The notes: generated by a model from the sequence alone, not told the origin. 64,000 nucleotides of DNA from Protea cynaroides (GCA_028583415.1 CM053272.1:45538685-45602684), one strand, 5' to 3'; counted from the first letter of the stretch, positions 36,601-49,555 are shown. Numbers and translations are program-made.

Positions 36601-39600
36601 TCTGTAGCAGTCCCCATAAAGTTTGATTGATCTCCCACCTCCACTCCTTCCTCCCTTAGATTTTGGGTGTAAGCATCCCTTCCATAGGCGATCTACCCCT
36701 TATCCCCTTAAATATTTTGGTTTATTATAGAATTACCATTGGTGTGACGGCAAGGTTGCCATATTGCAACCTGGTGGTCACGGGTTCAAAACACGGAAAC
36801 AACCTCTCTGCTTTGTGGGGGTAGGGTTGCGTATATTCTGCTTTGTAGGGATTCAGACACGGAAACAACGTGGTGTAGTTGATCGTGATGGGAATTTTCG
36901 TACCTTCCAAGCTTCCCACATGCCAAAAACAGTACGGCTTCTTGGGTTGGCTACCGAAGCATGATCCACACCAAAAGAGTAACGACCAACACCCCAACCA
37001 GCAGAAGTTACCAAAGGAATAAATTGAAGCCATTTAAGAGTTGACTACAGCGGCCCATCAAGAAGTTAAGAAGGACCTTGTCGGAGCATCTGATATCGTT
37101 CCTAACTATGCAATGATGCAATTCGTGATCCCGCTGTCATTCTTTGAGGAACGGACCACACGAGATTATTTCTTCGCCTCTGCAAAATCCGTGGACAACT
37201 TTTCAAGCTGGCGAGAGTTGATGCAGTGGCAGGCCCACAAGATGAGATTGGTTGCGGATAAGAATCTTTGAAGGATTAAATTTTAATTGGGATATCTTTG
37301 TAATCTTTTATTTTTTGGGAAGATTAGATAAGGTAAGAATTTTATTTAGAAGTTCCCTTGCTCAATTTACATTTCCATCTTTATTTGGAGAATAGGATTT
37401 TACTTCCAGTTAACGGTTAAGGATTATGCATTTATTTGGTTTCCTAATTTAAAGTTTACTATTTTAGTTAGTATTGCATTAGGATTGCTATTACTTTTCT
37501 TTGAATATGATGTAACCGAGCCTACATTGATAAGATCATGAAGAATGGAATATTGAATTACTGGTTTTGTGCCTGCTTGGCCTGTGCTGTGTTTGCGAGC
37601 TGCAGTTTGCTCTCTCGCTCACTCTCTTGCGTCTCCATCCTCCTCTACAAACCAGAACCTGCCATCTCCTTGGTGGTTCCACCCTCCCCCCTCTCTCTCC
37701 CTCTCTTCGTCCTTCTCCTTCTTATCTTTGTCTATTTCTTGGCTGATGCTTCTGGGTTACTGTCATGCCTCTGTAGCAGTCCCCATAAAGTTTAATTGAT
37801 CTCCCTCATCTTCTCTCCTTCCTCCCTCAGATTTTGGGTGTAAACTTCCCTTCCATAGGTGATCTAACACCTTATCCCCTTAAATATTCTGGCTTAATAC
37901 AGAATTGCCACTTTTGCAACCTAAGCTTCTACAAATTTGGGTGGGGCCCATAGCAGATCCAATAGGGTTTTTCCATCCTGGGTGCCGCATGAGCCACCCG
38001 CACTGCCCATGTAGGGAACCTTAATAAATTCATAAATAATACAATCAAGGAATACATATGCATGTCACACAGTAAATGTTTATCATGAACAGTCAACAGG
38101 AAGTCAGTATGGGCTTAAAATTAGTCAGAATTCAGAGCATCTTTACACATTGTTATACAGTCTTAGCAGTCAAATTGCATTGCTCATTTTCCCTTGTTTT
38201 TCTCCATGTTCAACATCAATGACATCACCAAGTGCATACAGTCAAAGGACTACCATAGTAGCATAGAACACAGAAAATAAACTAACCTGACCAGAGCTAG
38301 GTAAATCACCCCCTTGTCCGCTCTCTAGTTGATATGTGAAATTGAACCCATGCTGCTGTACAGGAGAACGGAAGACAGTGCATCCATCTCTTACTACTAA
38401 AAAGCCACTGTCCCCCAGGTTAATGGCATGCAGACCCTGAAGAAAGAAACAAATGATTTGACCCAAATTCCAATCATGTCATAGAAACCAGGGATATATC
38501 GACGAAGATGATGATTTGATTGAGGAAGGGGGAAGATGGATGGGGGAAAAATACAATCTACCCCTGATATCTAGATAATATTTTGCCTATAAAATAAACC
38601 TAATCTACATAAGCAATGCAGAAGGAAAAATCTACACAACCAAGTTTTAGGACAAGAAATAACTTGTTAAAAGTAATCAAATCAAATCTGGGTTGAATAG
38701 AAAGCACAACTCATTACTTTCAAGACCACAAAAAGGAAACCGACAATGAGTTAAAAAAAAAAAAAAAAAAAAAAGTGAACAAAATCCCACCCAATCTAGT
38801 TTGTGAGTGGAAGAAATAGAAAATTTGTACAATATAGGGAATTAATTTCCTTACTAGAACATCAGCAAGTCCAGGGTGGTAGTGTCAACTTTGGTTAAGA
38901 GGAATTCATACTGTTGAGTGGCCTTCGAAATTTAATATTCCTTTCCATTAACCAAAATTAATTAACTATTCAATTCAACTATTGCTAAATGACCAAGAAA
39001 GTGTTAGATGTGGAAGCAGCAGAAGCCTCAACCTACAAACACATGTGCTGAGCAAGGGAAATGATTGAACCTCAACATGTTCATACAAGATGTTCAAAGA
39101 TAGGGTTCTCTGCAAGATTATAGATGCTAAGAAATGTTTGTGTGAAAACAATTAGAGCAGATGCTATTCCTTACTCAAGAAGGATTTACAAATTATTGGC
39201 CATAGTCTACAAGGTAACTGAAGAAATGTAGAAGTTTTAATCACACCAACAACGGTGTTTACTTGTTTGTTGTTTAATAATGAAATTTCTTCCTCCTGTT
39301 TTTTCATTGAACTCATAACCCCTTCCCCCCCAAACAAAAAAAAAAAAAAATTAATGCTTAAATCTCTTAATTAAAGAACTGGCTTATCTGTAAAAATCAG
39401 AAATAGCAAACCTGATCTGTGAGTGCTATTATGCATGCAGTTGATGATCCTTTGGATTTTGTGCTCAAGTGAGCTCTCTCCAAAACCCTTGCAGAGTCAA
39501 CAGAGCCTTTAGGCTCTTCTCGGATTGCAGTAACTGAATTAGACATGAGCTCCCTGGCATATAGTCCTGAATCAATGCCAAGGTCTGCCCAGCCACCAAC

Positions 39601-42600
39601 ACCATCTGCTACACCTATGGCTTGCTCATCCACACAAATAAAGTGAGCATCCTCCCCACCAGTTTCTTCCTTATCAGGATGTGGTAGATAACATGATCCT
39701 GAAAAGAGCTTCAGGGTTCTGTCACCTAGAATTTTCCTGTAGTCAATACCAAAAAGCATAAGCAAGTTGAAAAGATGTGTAACACTTGGTGCATCTAATA
39801 AGCCATTTCAAAGCAATTATTCTATGAAACCGATAGACAAAGTAACTTTCTGTATGTGTGTGATTATATACCAGAGAAAGAATTAGTGCGGAAATAGTCC
39901 TCAAAGCATGGAACAGCCCCTAACTCATACAGGTGAAAGCACCCATGATTGGCTACAGAGAAAACCCAGATCCGTCTTCTTTTAAGAATAGTTTCAATCT
40001 ATTTACTGTGCATGCTTTTTTATTTTTTGGATTTCTCAGGGTCACTAGAACTACATTTCACATTACTTTCGAAGAAAAGCTTCCTGCATGAATGCATTTT
40101 CAGTATAAAAATTCCCACCACAGAGACATTGACTTCGCCATTGATTGGGTCCATGTAAAAGCTCAAACCCATCAAATTAAGAGATACATTGAGTAGGCTT
40201 CTGTCTAATTTGTCAATAACAGGGATGCAATTGATAGCCGTTCACTGTCATATCCATCGCTGCTTTGGAGCTTAAGTGATGCAGATCGACTAAATGAATC
40301 TGTAGATGGTACTATGGTAGGCTTACTGACATAGCACGGGATCCACAAGACTTGGATAGGGATCTTTCTTTATTTTAATTTTAATTGGTAAAATCTTTGA
40401 TTTTATGCTATTTGTTTCCTTATAGGCGTCATTATTATCTATTAGAGGTGTCATTATTAGTTTTATTTTCTATTAGAGATGTAGACCCCACCCCCCATTA
40501 GACGTGGACCATATTAGTATTTCTTCTTATTTATCTTTTTGTTAGTTAGAGTTTGACTTGGATTGTAATGCCTAAATAATAGGCAGTTTTTTCTATTTTC
40601 TAATTGGTCTTTTAGAGTTATTTTCTAATTAGGATTACATTCCAATTTTAAGGCAATCATTATGGAATGAAATTAAGCAATGATTATTGAAAGAAGAAAA
40701 ACAAAGACTTTTGGCTCTTTCGGTAAGTCTCTCTCACGATCTCCCTCTCTCCCTCTCTTTCTCTCTTCTCGAGTTCCCCTCCCTCTCTCTTGGTTCTCTC
40801 TCTTTCTCGATTCCCCTTCCCCCTTCTAAGGTTCCCTCCCCTCTGTTTGAATCCCCTTTTAACATCCCTCTATAACTCTCTATCAGCTATCCCTTCCCTC
40901 TTACCCTCCCTCTTTTCTTTGATTGATACAAGGAAGAGGATGTTCACGATACCCCTAACTTCCCCTTCTCTGTTACAATAAACCATCCCCTTCCCATTCA
41001 CCATCCCTTTATTATCCCTTTCCCTATCCCCACAAGTTTGGTGTATGCCTTCCATCCCCACTGCATTATTTGGTTTTCCCTATCAAATCCCGTCCGCATT
41101 ACTCACTTAACAATGGGAGAGAAGAAGATACTTCCCCAAAAAATGGGAGAGAAAAGATCCAGATCTGATGGTTAGGGTCTCTAAGGTTTGATCTTAGGTC
41201 TAATGGTTATATCTTAAGAGAATAATTATCAGATCTGAATAAGAAATTTCCAGAATAAAAATCAGAAATAAAATAAACTAATTATTTGAATTTGATAAGA
41301 TGGAGGGGGGGAGAGAGAGAGAAAGGGATTTCGACGGTTATGGTAGAGAAGTTTTTCAAAATATATATTTTCTAGAAGATGAGAATCTGTCCATAAGATT
41401 GGAGAGAAAGTAGCAGAGAAAGAAGGGACAGAAATCAGAAATAGGTTTAAAAAAGGGGCAGGGTGAATTGGACTCTGGACAACTAGCATATCTAACTTAA
41501 GGATTCTAACTTTTGGAACATACTAACAATAGGATTCGACGAAAGTAAGGCTGGTGAGTATTTTCTTTTAATGTACCTAATTCACATTGCATTTTACAAG
41601 TTATAAAATATATTACTGTACATTGAAATTATCTATATGTCAATTTTCAGCATACTATCTAAACCCCAAGTATCAATATAGCCATAAACTTGGGTTTAAT
41701 CAAAACTTATAGGAACAGTGAAGGACATGGTTGCCAAGTTGGATCCAAGCTCGCAGATACAAGCTCATTGCGACAATGAGGTGAGTCCTGTAGAAGATCA
41801 GAAATATAAATTACTAATTACTGCAACTGGTATTGGATGCTAACATTATCAATTTTCAAATAGGTATAGATTAAAATTTTAAAGTGTATGTGTTCGGGAC
41901 TATTGGATCCCTGCCACTGTGGCTGGCTGGGGAAATACTGCCGTTGGTAGGCAATTCATCATCACCATTCTCTTACTTCCATCTACATTAAGGCAGGTCA
42001 GATACAAATAACATGTCATATTATTGTAATGCAGGTGATTGGTGAGTGTTGTGTGGGGATGATGCACCCAACTTGAGGAAAATAGCAATCAAGATGCTCT
42101 CTCATACATGTTTCACCTCTGACGGTGAGCCAAACTGGAGTATGTTTTCTCTCATCCACTCCAAGAGGCAAAACTGAATGGGTTCCAGACATCAAAAGGT
42201 ATATGCACACTACAATATATGCATTACAACATGAGGCTCAGGATGCAACACAAGCATGAGAAAGGAAAACGACAAGGACACGATCAAGCTTGCCGAAATT
42301 TTCAAAATGAAGTTAGATGAGGAGAATCCCATGGTTGAGTGGATGAGGGATGGAGAATCTCCAGGTGATAGATGAGCCTGGGGGAGCCTGACAACGAAAC
42401 AGCCGGTCAGATGAAAACTGAGGCGGATGATTTCACGGCTTCAAAAGGACACATACACTCAGGGATGACAAGCCTAATTGGTCACATTCCATGATTACAC
42501 TTTGAAATTTTCACAGCTTCTAGGGGTAACATACACTCACATATACCTTATGAGCACGACGCCCACTTACAGACTGACTCATTCTTTGTGAACAATCTCT

Positions 42601-44810
42601 TCTCCTACCCAGCCCACCAACTGTACAAGCCAGAGAGATCCCATCACTGTAGCTCAATGGAGCAAAATTGTTGTCCACAACATCAATCCATGAGTCGGCT
42701 CAATCATGCTCATAACTCTATCTGGTATTAGCCACTGACGCAGGGGGGTGGAATCCCACTTTGTAGTTTCTACCCATGTACCACCAATGAGGAATGTATC
42801 GTTGGGACGTGGAGTGTCTATCACTTTTAACTTTCGTCTCAATGAGTCTATGTTACATTTACATTCTACTCTTTTATAATTAATCAATACTATGTTTTTC
42901 CATTCCTAGTGCTTAGTTTACATGTTGTCTTTTGTGTAATTTAGTACTAAAACAATAAGTAAAATAGGTAATATTACACAAGGTATACAATAGGGTTTAA
43001 CATATACTACTAACCTAAGATGCAGATCCAAACTACCACTTTATGTGATTTTTCTTGCAATATAAAGGTTTACAGATGTTTATATAGGCTAAAATAAGGT
43101 TTCCCTGGAGTTTTGGATCTTAATATGGCCATTGCCCCCGGAAATGGCCTCTACTGAATGCATCCCAGAAAAATATATTGTTTCGGCGAAATTTTGGCCG
43201 TTTGAAACACCAAAATCCAAGTTTTTGAACCTTCATTGCACAAACTTCCATTGTATGAAAAAAAAAAAAAAAAAAAGCTATGTAATCTCATATGGGTCCG
43301 GATCATACCAGCTTATGAAGCATCATTCAACAAGTAATAATAATAATAGCTCTAAAAAAATTATGTTACAATACCCTATACCTTGACGTTGTGCTTTATG
43401 CAAATCTAAAAGGAAGTTACCGTCCCATACACTTGCACCCATGTCTAGATCTTAGCACAGGAAAATACACAGAAACATTTACTACAAGTTGATAAAAAAA
43501 ACTAAGCAAGCAGTGAAATTTTTACAAAATGAAACAGAGGGAGCATGTATGCCTTCCTACTTTTTCCTCTCCCTAAAAAATATTCCTCGTGAATGAGCAC
43601 CAGAACAAGAAATGGAAACCCTGACAAATATTCCTCGTAAATGAGCACCAAACAAGATATGGAAACAAAACCCACAGGTATAAGAAAAATTTATTTTCTT
43701 CTATCACTGCCATGAATAAAAGCTATAAGCCTATGACAATGAAGAAAGAAATATTATTGTGCATTGATAAGAGTACTGAAACAAATATCTTAATTTGTAA
43801 AACCCATCCTGTCAAGATGGATTTATATAATTGGGAAGTATCAGTCAACTGCACAGCAATCACACAGTTAAATATGAAAAAAAAATTCAATTGTGCTCGT
43901 AGGTCACATTCACTAGTTAGAACCTCTATGACAACTGTGTGGACTCATAGAGGCCAAAATATTTCATAAAATCAACATCAGGCATTTTATGGATGCATTC
44001 TAATAAATTACCAGGAAAATAAGAAGGTAGAGAAGAATATTAGAGGACATACTGATCAGATGAAATCATAGAGCTTGGAAGCTCTTCTTCACGAGCTGAG
44101 CCATCAAATGATACTTCAGAAGCAGCCCCGGCAGAGTAACATGAGGAAGATGAACTAAACAAATTTTTTGCCCCTGGACCGACCAATGGATTGGAATTGC
44201 AAGTTCTCCTTGCTACATCAAAAATGAAATACCCATATGTATAATTCTTCGATGGTTCTCGGTTTCTCAAACTCATAGTAGCTTTTCTGCAACTATCGAA
44301 ACTTTTATTGCAGTAAGAAACACCAGCTTGTTTAATGGAGTTTGAGAGAGGTTCATTCCTTGATGTTAGGCTATCCAGATGGTGCTGACCCAATAAAGAG
44401 CCAAAACCATTAGCAGCCATGGTTGTCCGCCGAATCGGACTGCCTAGCAAAACTGGGGTGGAGTCGGATAAGAGGCGATCGATATGGTACTGACAAACCT
44501 GACAAGATGGTCCAGACACGGAAGGAACAGAAAATGTACGTGAAAGTGCTCCAACAACTGACAAGTTCCTCCGTTGGTTAACTATATCTGACCGCACAGA
44601 AAAAATCACATCAGGCCTCAAGAGCAAATGCACCTCACCGATGCTTGAAATTGGTCTGAAAAGAGACAAGCCAGAATTCGTAAACAACAATTTTCCTTGC
44701 CCAAGAAGACCCTTCACCGAGCTTGGAAGCCCTACTTGTTGCCCTGTAATCAGTCTTCGGATACCAGACCCCAGCTCAAGGTTCAGCTTCGAAAAATTAG
44801 TAGATGGCAT
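33692..44810 (-). CDS. Protein phosphatase 2C, PTC7/PPTC7-like (PP2C 55 type), four coding exons
   Basis: Metal-dependent Ser/Thr phosphatase. Coding exons, 5' to 3': 44053-44810, 39412-39736, 38287-38436, 33692-34000. All junctions are GT..AG and in phase, giving 513 residues. Residues 1-253 form a long Ser/Arg-rich N-terminal region without a recognised domain; related plant proteins are predicted to go to plastids or mitochondria. The catalytic domain spans about 262-505 with SGSCYLPHPDKEETGGEDAHF (265-285; Asp282), GVADGVGGW (294-302, metal-binding Asp297), LGDSGF (368-373), GTDGLFDN (426-433, Asp428) and GGKLDDITVVV (490-500, Asp494/495). These are the expected metal ligands, so the enzyme should be active. 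The closest remembered match is Arabidopsis probable PP2C 55 (At4g16580), with the extra length in the N-terminal part. Introns of 4.3, 1.0 and 4.3 kb hold retroelements. Confidence 0.92.
34715..37989 (+). mobile_element. Three-LTR tandem array of a short non-autonomous LTR retroelement in PP2C intron 3
   Basis: Three direct copies of a ~740-770-bp LTR lie at about 34715-35452, 36078-36740 (3' end missing) and 37219-37989. They begin near TGATGCAGTGG.AGGCCCACAAG, and the complete ones end ..CCTGGGT..CA. Right after the first is TGGCATCAGAGCC (35458-35470), resembling the initiator-tRNA-Met primer-binding site. Internal segments (35453-36077 and 36871-37218) are homologous to each other and too small for gag-pol. 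This is the plan of a TRIM-like element, LTR-internal-LTR-internal-LTR, which arises by recombination between copies. Confidence 0.8.
36741..36870 (+). mobile_element. SINE-like fragment (resembles plant Au SINE) inside the LTR array
   Basis: The sequence TGGTGGTCACGGGTTCAA, then ACGGAAACAACCTCT and GGGTAGGGTTGCGTA, follows the order of the plant Au SINE as I remember it. This includes a B-box-like GGGTTCAAAAC (36783-36793) with a damaged end. It replaces the 3' end of the middle LTR and the start of the second internal region. Part of it (ACGGAAACAAC) repeats at about 36859. Confidence 0.5.
40285..41100 (+). mobile_element. LTR-like sequence in PP2C intron 1
   Basis: It begins near TGATGCAGATCGAC and resembles the LTR of the 34715-37989 array in layout: a 'CACAAGACTTGGATA' start, AATTTTAATTGGTAAAATC, then a CT-rich tract with CTCTCTTTCTC and a CCCTTCC-rich end. 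No second LTR or coding part is visible, so it could be a solo LTR. Boundaries are approximate. Confidence 0.4.
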
Positions 44811-45520
44811 CTTACTCTCTCACATAAAACAGTATTGCTCGAATCCCTCTATTGCAGATAACTCGAACGTTAACACTACGCACAACAGAAAATTTCATAA
44901 CTTTTAATGCATCAATCCTCCAGTTATCAGTAAGCACACCCTACCTCCGACCCTCCAATGAACTATAAGAAACAAAATGAGAGGAGTAATAGTGAGAGAC
45001 CGAGCACATCAGATACTGAAACTCCAAAACTAATCTATCTACGCGAAAGATCGAATAGAATCGGAAAAGAGCCACTGATTGGAAAAGGGCATTAAAAATG
45101 AAACAATAAGCAAAAAGAGGAATAAAGAGAATTACAACCTCAAAAAAGATTCGCAATAAAATTTTAAAAACACAAATAAATCAACTAAGAAACGAATTTA
45201 GGTTCAATAAAACCTTAAAAACATACAAGAATTCGAACCAAAAAACACCGTACATGAGAAACAGAACGAACGCATACTTCAGATGTTAAACTGATCGGGA
45301 AAACAAAAAATAAGATAAACACGCACCTGCACACAGGATTCAGAGAGGAAGGTCAGTTGGAAGCCTGAGCAAGGAACTCAAAATAACTCCTAAGATCATC
45401 AGTGGATGAAGATCCCGAAAATTCGAATCTCCTCTTCGAAATCCCAAACCTTTTTATTGGGAAGAACAAATGATTGCCACCACGTTAGATTAAATATTTA
45501 GGGTTTTGAAGGAAGAACGA
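44811..45520 (-). other. Probable leader and promoter region of the PP2C gene
   Basis: Between the PP2C start codon and about 45520 there is no gene. A consensus donor (GCAG|GTGCGT) lies at 45327/45326 on the minus strand. An acceptor-like GCAATAG near 44850 could complete a leader intron of about 470 bp. This would be usual for the family but is not proven. Confidence 0.35.
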
Positions 45521-46177
45521 GCTTTCTCATTTCCCACTTTATCTCTTTCCAATCTCAGAGAATTCGGCCAAGCAAAACGTGTCGATCAGGAAAGTTCGTC
45601 TAAGCTACCCATGAAGCCCCGATTAAAACGCACGTTCCAAATTTAGTCATATTACTAAAACACCCTTTAATATTTAAAGCTTTCAGGGGAAAACAACATT
45701 TATTATCGGTCTAAATTGTCCATCAGATACTTTGACTGTGTCTAATTGAGTCAGTTTCCTTCTTTGGCTTTGTCAGTATTTTAGGGTTTATAGATAGGAC
45801 TCCAATGGAATATTCCACCCTGAGGAGAAAAAAAATTAAAATTTCAATTTTCCTCTATATTTTAAATTCCCTTTTTTTTTTTTGGTAGAATTTTAAATTC
45901 CATCTTTGCCTCTTGGCCATTCTTGTCCCCCTTGGGGTTTCTAATCTCCTGACCAAGAGAACCGAGATCCTTTAGTGATTGTCAAATGGTAATAAAGATT
46001 CTAACCGTTCATAGTGCATCAGAACACATATTGATATCTTCTTAAACATATAAATCAGTATCATTAATAAGGGACCGACAAGGTCAAAGAATATATAAAA
46101 AAAAAATATTAAATGGAGAATGTGTGTTAGCCAAGCTATGCATTTAGCCAAGATGGATGTGGAATCCGAATGGGATG

Positions 46178-47870
46178 GGATCGGGTTCCTTTGAAGCACC
46201 CCTAAGTGCTTCAGTGGGTGGAGCACCCCTTGGATGAAAGCCATGTGGACTTTGATTAATTTGACGGCTACAGAAGTTGAAACTTGAAAAGTAAATCGGT
46301 TGAGTTAATTATACATAAAATCAGATTAAAAGGGGAAAATAAAAATTAGACCCACACAAGATGCTATTGCAACTGCGGCCAAGCGGACTCTTCATCTTGC
46401 ACAAGTTCTCTCTCACCATTCGTTCTTTGGCAAGAGGTACATTTCTTGACCTATAAATCTCATTTTGCATTTTTTGTTATGCATCATGTGTAAAACAGAA
46501 GCAAGGAACCACAGGTTTAGTTTTAGGAAGGAGGGGTTTCGATGACCCTCATTTAATTCTAACATGGAAGCTAAAACGAAATGTTAACTCAAAAACTCCA
46601 GGCATGCTCCATCCATGAAAGACGACATTGAAATTCGAAACATCAACTAGTCAAGACAAGCGGCTAAGCATGAAATTCCTGCCTCATGTATCATGTAAGC
46701 AAGGATCATAATTTCGGTTTCGTGCTTCATTTCAATGGTTTCGATCGAAATTTCGGGGAAACATGGTAAAAAAAAAAATTGTTTCAGATGTGGTTAGGGC
46801 TTGATGGAATGTATATATCCTATCTTATTATGAATATCATCATCAAGCCCATTGAGGAAAAGTCCAGGCCCATTGAAGAAAAACCCATGGAGTAATCTTA
46901 GTCGGTCTGTGAATGATACGGTGATAGAGGCGATAGAGGCATAGATAGGTTACTCTTCGTCACTCTAGAATGTTGGCAGGTCCTCTAGGTCTTCACATGT
47001 GTGAATTATAATTAGTGTACATTAATACATTTTTTTACCTCGACGTTGCTTTTGGGCTGGACAGAGGTTGGAGTTGAAGAAGAGAAAAGAAGAAGGAGGG
47101 GGGGAGGTCGCTGAGGTGCCGCCCTCCCATCATCAGTTTTAATTTTTGTGCACCATCCTTGTAAGAACGCCCACCATTGCCCTGCAAGCCATTGCCTCTC
47201 TCCTTCTCCTGCAAATCTCCCTCCAACTCATCCGGTACACGCACTCTCTTCATCTTGCTACTCATGAATCCATTAATATCTTTCTCTAAACCCAACCCGT
47301 TTGTTATTTGTTCACCACCGAACACACCCACAACCCCTAACCGGCCTCCACAACCCCATCGACCCCATTGACTTCATTGACTTGTCTCCCTACTTCCCCC
47401 ATCCGCAACTCTCTGTGCCCGATTTGGCGAATCGCACTCGGCGATTGGCCAAAATCTACAATTCGGCCGAATTGGTACAGCTTCCGCCAACCGCCCGTTC
47501 GTTCGCAACCGTTGTTTCGGCGTCGAAATTTCGGCGAACTCGTCTTCTGTGGACATGACACACTGAACTCTCTAAGGCCTAACCCAAGGACCAACGCTTG
47601 CAGAATGATTATATCGTGTAAGGGAAAGCTTTAAGAGTCCGGAAGGAAAATATATTTCTCTTGCGTTCTTCCTCTTCCTCAATCTCTTGCTTAGATTGAG
47701 TTTTATTCTTCCCTTCCATTCACTACGATATCATGTATTTATCAACAAAAAAAAAATCTGATATCATGTATCATTAACTCATTGATTTATTTTGGAAGTT
47801 TCAATATGTGACCGTTAGATTAATTAAAATCCATGTGGTTAAGCACTTAGGGTGCTTTAGACGAGCCCAA
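46178..47870. mobile_element. Candidate Pack-type inverted-repeat transposon (~1.7 kb)
   Basis: The left end (about 46178-46290: AAGCACCCCTAAGTGCTT, CCATGTGGACTTTGATTAAT, TTGACGGCTACAGAAGTTGA) pairs with the right end (about 47793-47870), which reads in reverse AAAGCACCCTAAGTGCTTA, CCACATGGATTTTAATTAAT, TAACGGTCACATATTGAAAC. The inverted ends are ~80-110 bp and roughly three-quarters identical. The interior includes GC-richer, coding-like sequence (47035-47570) unlike its AT-rich surroundings, as in Pack-MULEs that capture gene pieces. No target duplication was resolved. Confidence 0.5.
47035..47570. pseudogene. Coding-like fragment of unknown origin inside the inverted-repeat element
   Basis: This half-kilobase has higher GC and codon-like texture than its surroundings, and overlapping open frames on both strands. 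On the plus strand one frame (47301-47558, 85 residues) contains IDFIDLSPYFPHPQLSV and RTRRLAKIYNSAELVQLPPT. On the minus strand another (47035-47331, 98 residues) contains KMKRVRVPDELEGDLQEKE. I recognise neither. It may be a captured exon from a gene elsewhere, and which strand was coding is unclear. No start, splice or stop context supports an intact gene. Confidence 0.3.
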
Positions 47871-48759
47871 TTCACTAGAGTGAGGCTTGCGTTGAATTCT
47901 CCAAAATGAAAATTTGGTCCTAAAAACTAACAACTTCCTTGATTAAGTCCGGCTAGCCAACAACTAGCCTAGATTTCTATCCTAACCAATACAGAAAAGC
48001 CTTCCTGTAAATGATCGACCACTGAAAACAACAACTAGTTCAATTGATTGGTTGCTTCATAATAGAGTGCAGACACTCAGCAAGTCACAATTTCAACTTT
48101 CCTTTGTTCTTTGTGTGCAATACATGCACCCATTGAAGAACTCAAAACCTTCAAAGAAGAATTGCTATGGGGTTCAACCGTTCAATTCAATCTAGAGAGG
48201 TCTCTTGGGGACCAAATTAAATCATATGCATGCCTCTAATTGTTTCATATCCCCATGTGAGAGGGCGAAGGGGCACAACCGCACATGGAACCCAGGCCAT
48301 TATTTATTTATTTATTTATTTCCAGAATTTGGAGGGATTTCTCTCGAATGATATGAGGAAGTGATATGGTCTTGATTGACCACATATCTCATGTAATAAA
48401 TAGATCATGGGTCATCATTGAATGGGTCCAAACGTGACTTTGTACAGTTGCATTGGTTTTGAGTTGGGCTTAAATTTGTAACCTTCATTAGACTTTGGAC
48501 CCAGCCAAGGGTCACAACTTTAGGCCCACTTCAGATGGGCTGGAACATTTTTACCCTTGTGGTTTGGTGGACTCTAGCCGTCTAGCTGCTATATTTGTAG
48601 AATGGCCTAGCTGAATCTGTACTCCTGTGACAGGATCCCATTTCCACATGAGTAGGTGATGTGGCAAATCGAACCAAATGGATAGAGTGGTCATTAGACA
48701 ATAAGTTTGGCCCAGTGAGCCCAAACCCATATCAAAATTTCAAAACCTGGGCTGGGCTT

Positions 48760-49555
48760 GGGTAGGGATTTTCAGGCTAGAGGTCGACCGGGCCAGATTT
48801 GGCCTCAGGTATCCTGCCCTGCCCTATAATGCATAGATATATGAAAGATAAAGACAATGGATTAAGTATCATAATTTATTTTTAATATACATAATTATTT
48901 TAATATATTAAAAATATATGTATTTAATAGATAAATTATGTTTATATTTCTTATGTAAAAGTAATATGAAAATTATAAAAACAAGGCCATTGGCCACTCT
49001 GAACCCTGTAAGGCTGGGCCTGGGCTTCCAAAACCTGGCCATGACCCATCCCGGTCCAATTGCATCCCAATAGGTAGATGTAAACAGATTGAATTCGAAT
49101 TGGATACATTACTATCCGAATTCGAATTTGTTTACCAACCACTCTATCAGAATCTGATATGAAATTCGATGAATGTAAAAAATAAAAAAGCGAATTTTAA
49201 CTGGATATCTGATTAAAATCTGATTCGAATACAGAAAACGGAATTAGAATACAAATTGCAAGGAAAATGAGAGAAAGCCCTAGATTAAAACAAATGTATC
49301 GCCTGCCTACTCTAAGAAAATAAGAGATGAAACCCAAAATGACTACATAAACGTTAAGGTTATATGCATCTTAACACTAGGCTAAACGGATATAATCATG
49401 ACCGTTTGTTTGACCGATAGCCTATTTCGCATCCAAATCTAACCACAACTATCCAAATTTGAATCCGATTGTTTTGAATTCGGATTCCCTAAAGACATGT
49501 GAATTCAAATTGGATTTGAATTTTTGACTATCCATTTACATCCTTACCGATAGAA
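48760..49555. repeat. hAT-like inverted-repeat sequence(s)
   Basis: About 49068-49555 begins GGTAGATGTAAACAGATTGAATTC and ends ATCCATTTACATCCTTACC, an inverted pair of the GGRATGTAAATGGATA type common in plant hAT MITEs. Just before it, 48760-49050 has GGGCTGGGCTTGGG and GGGCCTGGGCTTCC words at its two sides and may be a second such element. No exact 8-bp target duplication was found for either. Confidence 0.45.
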
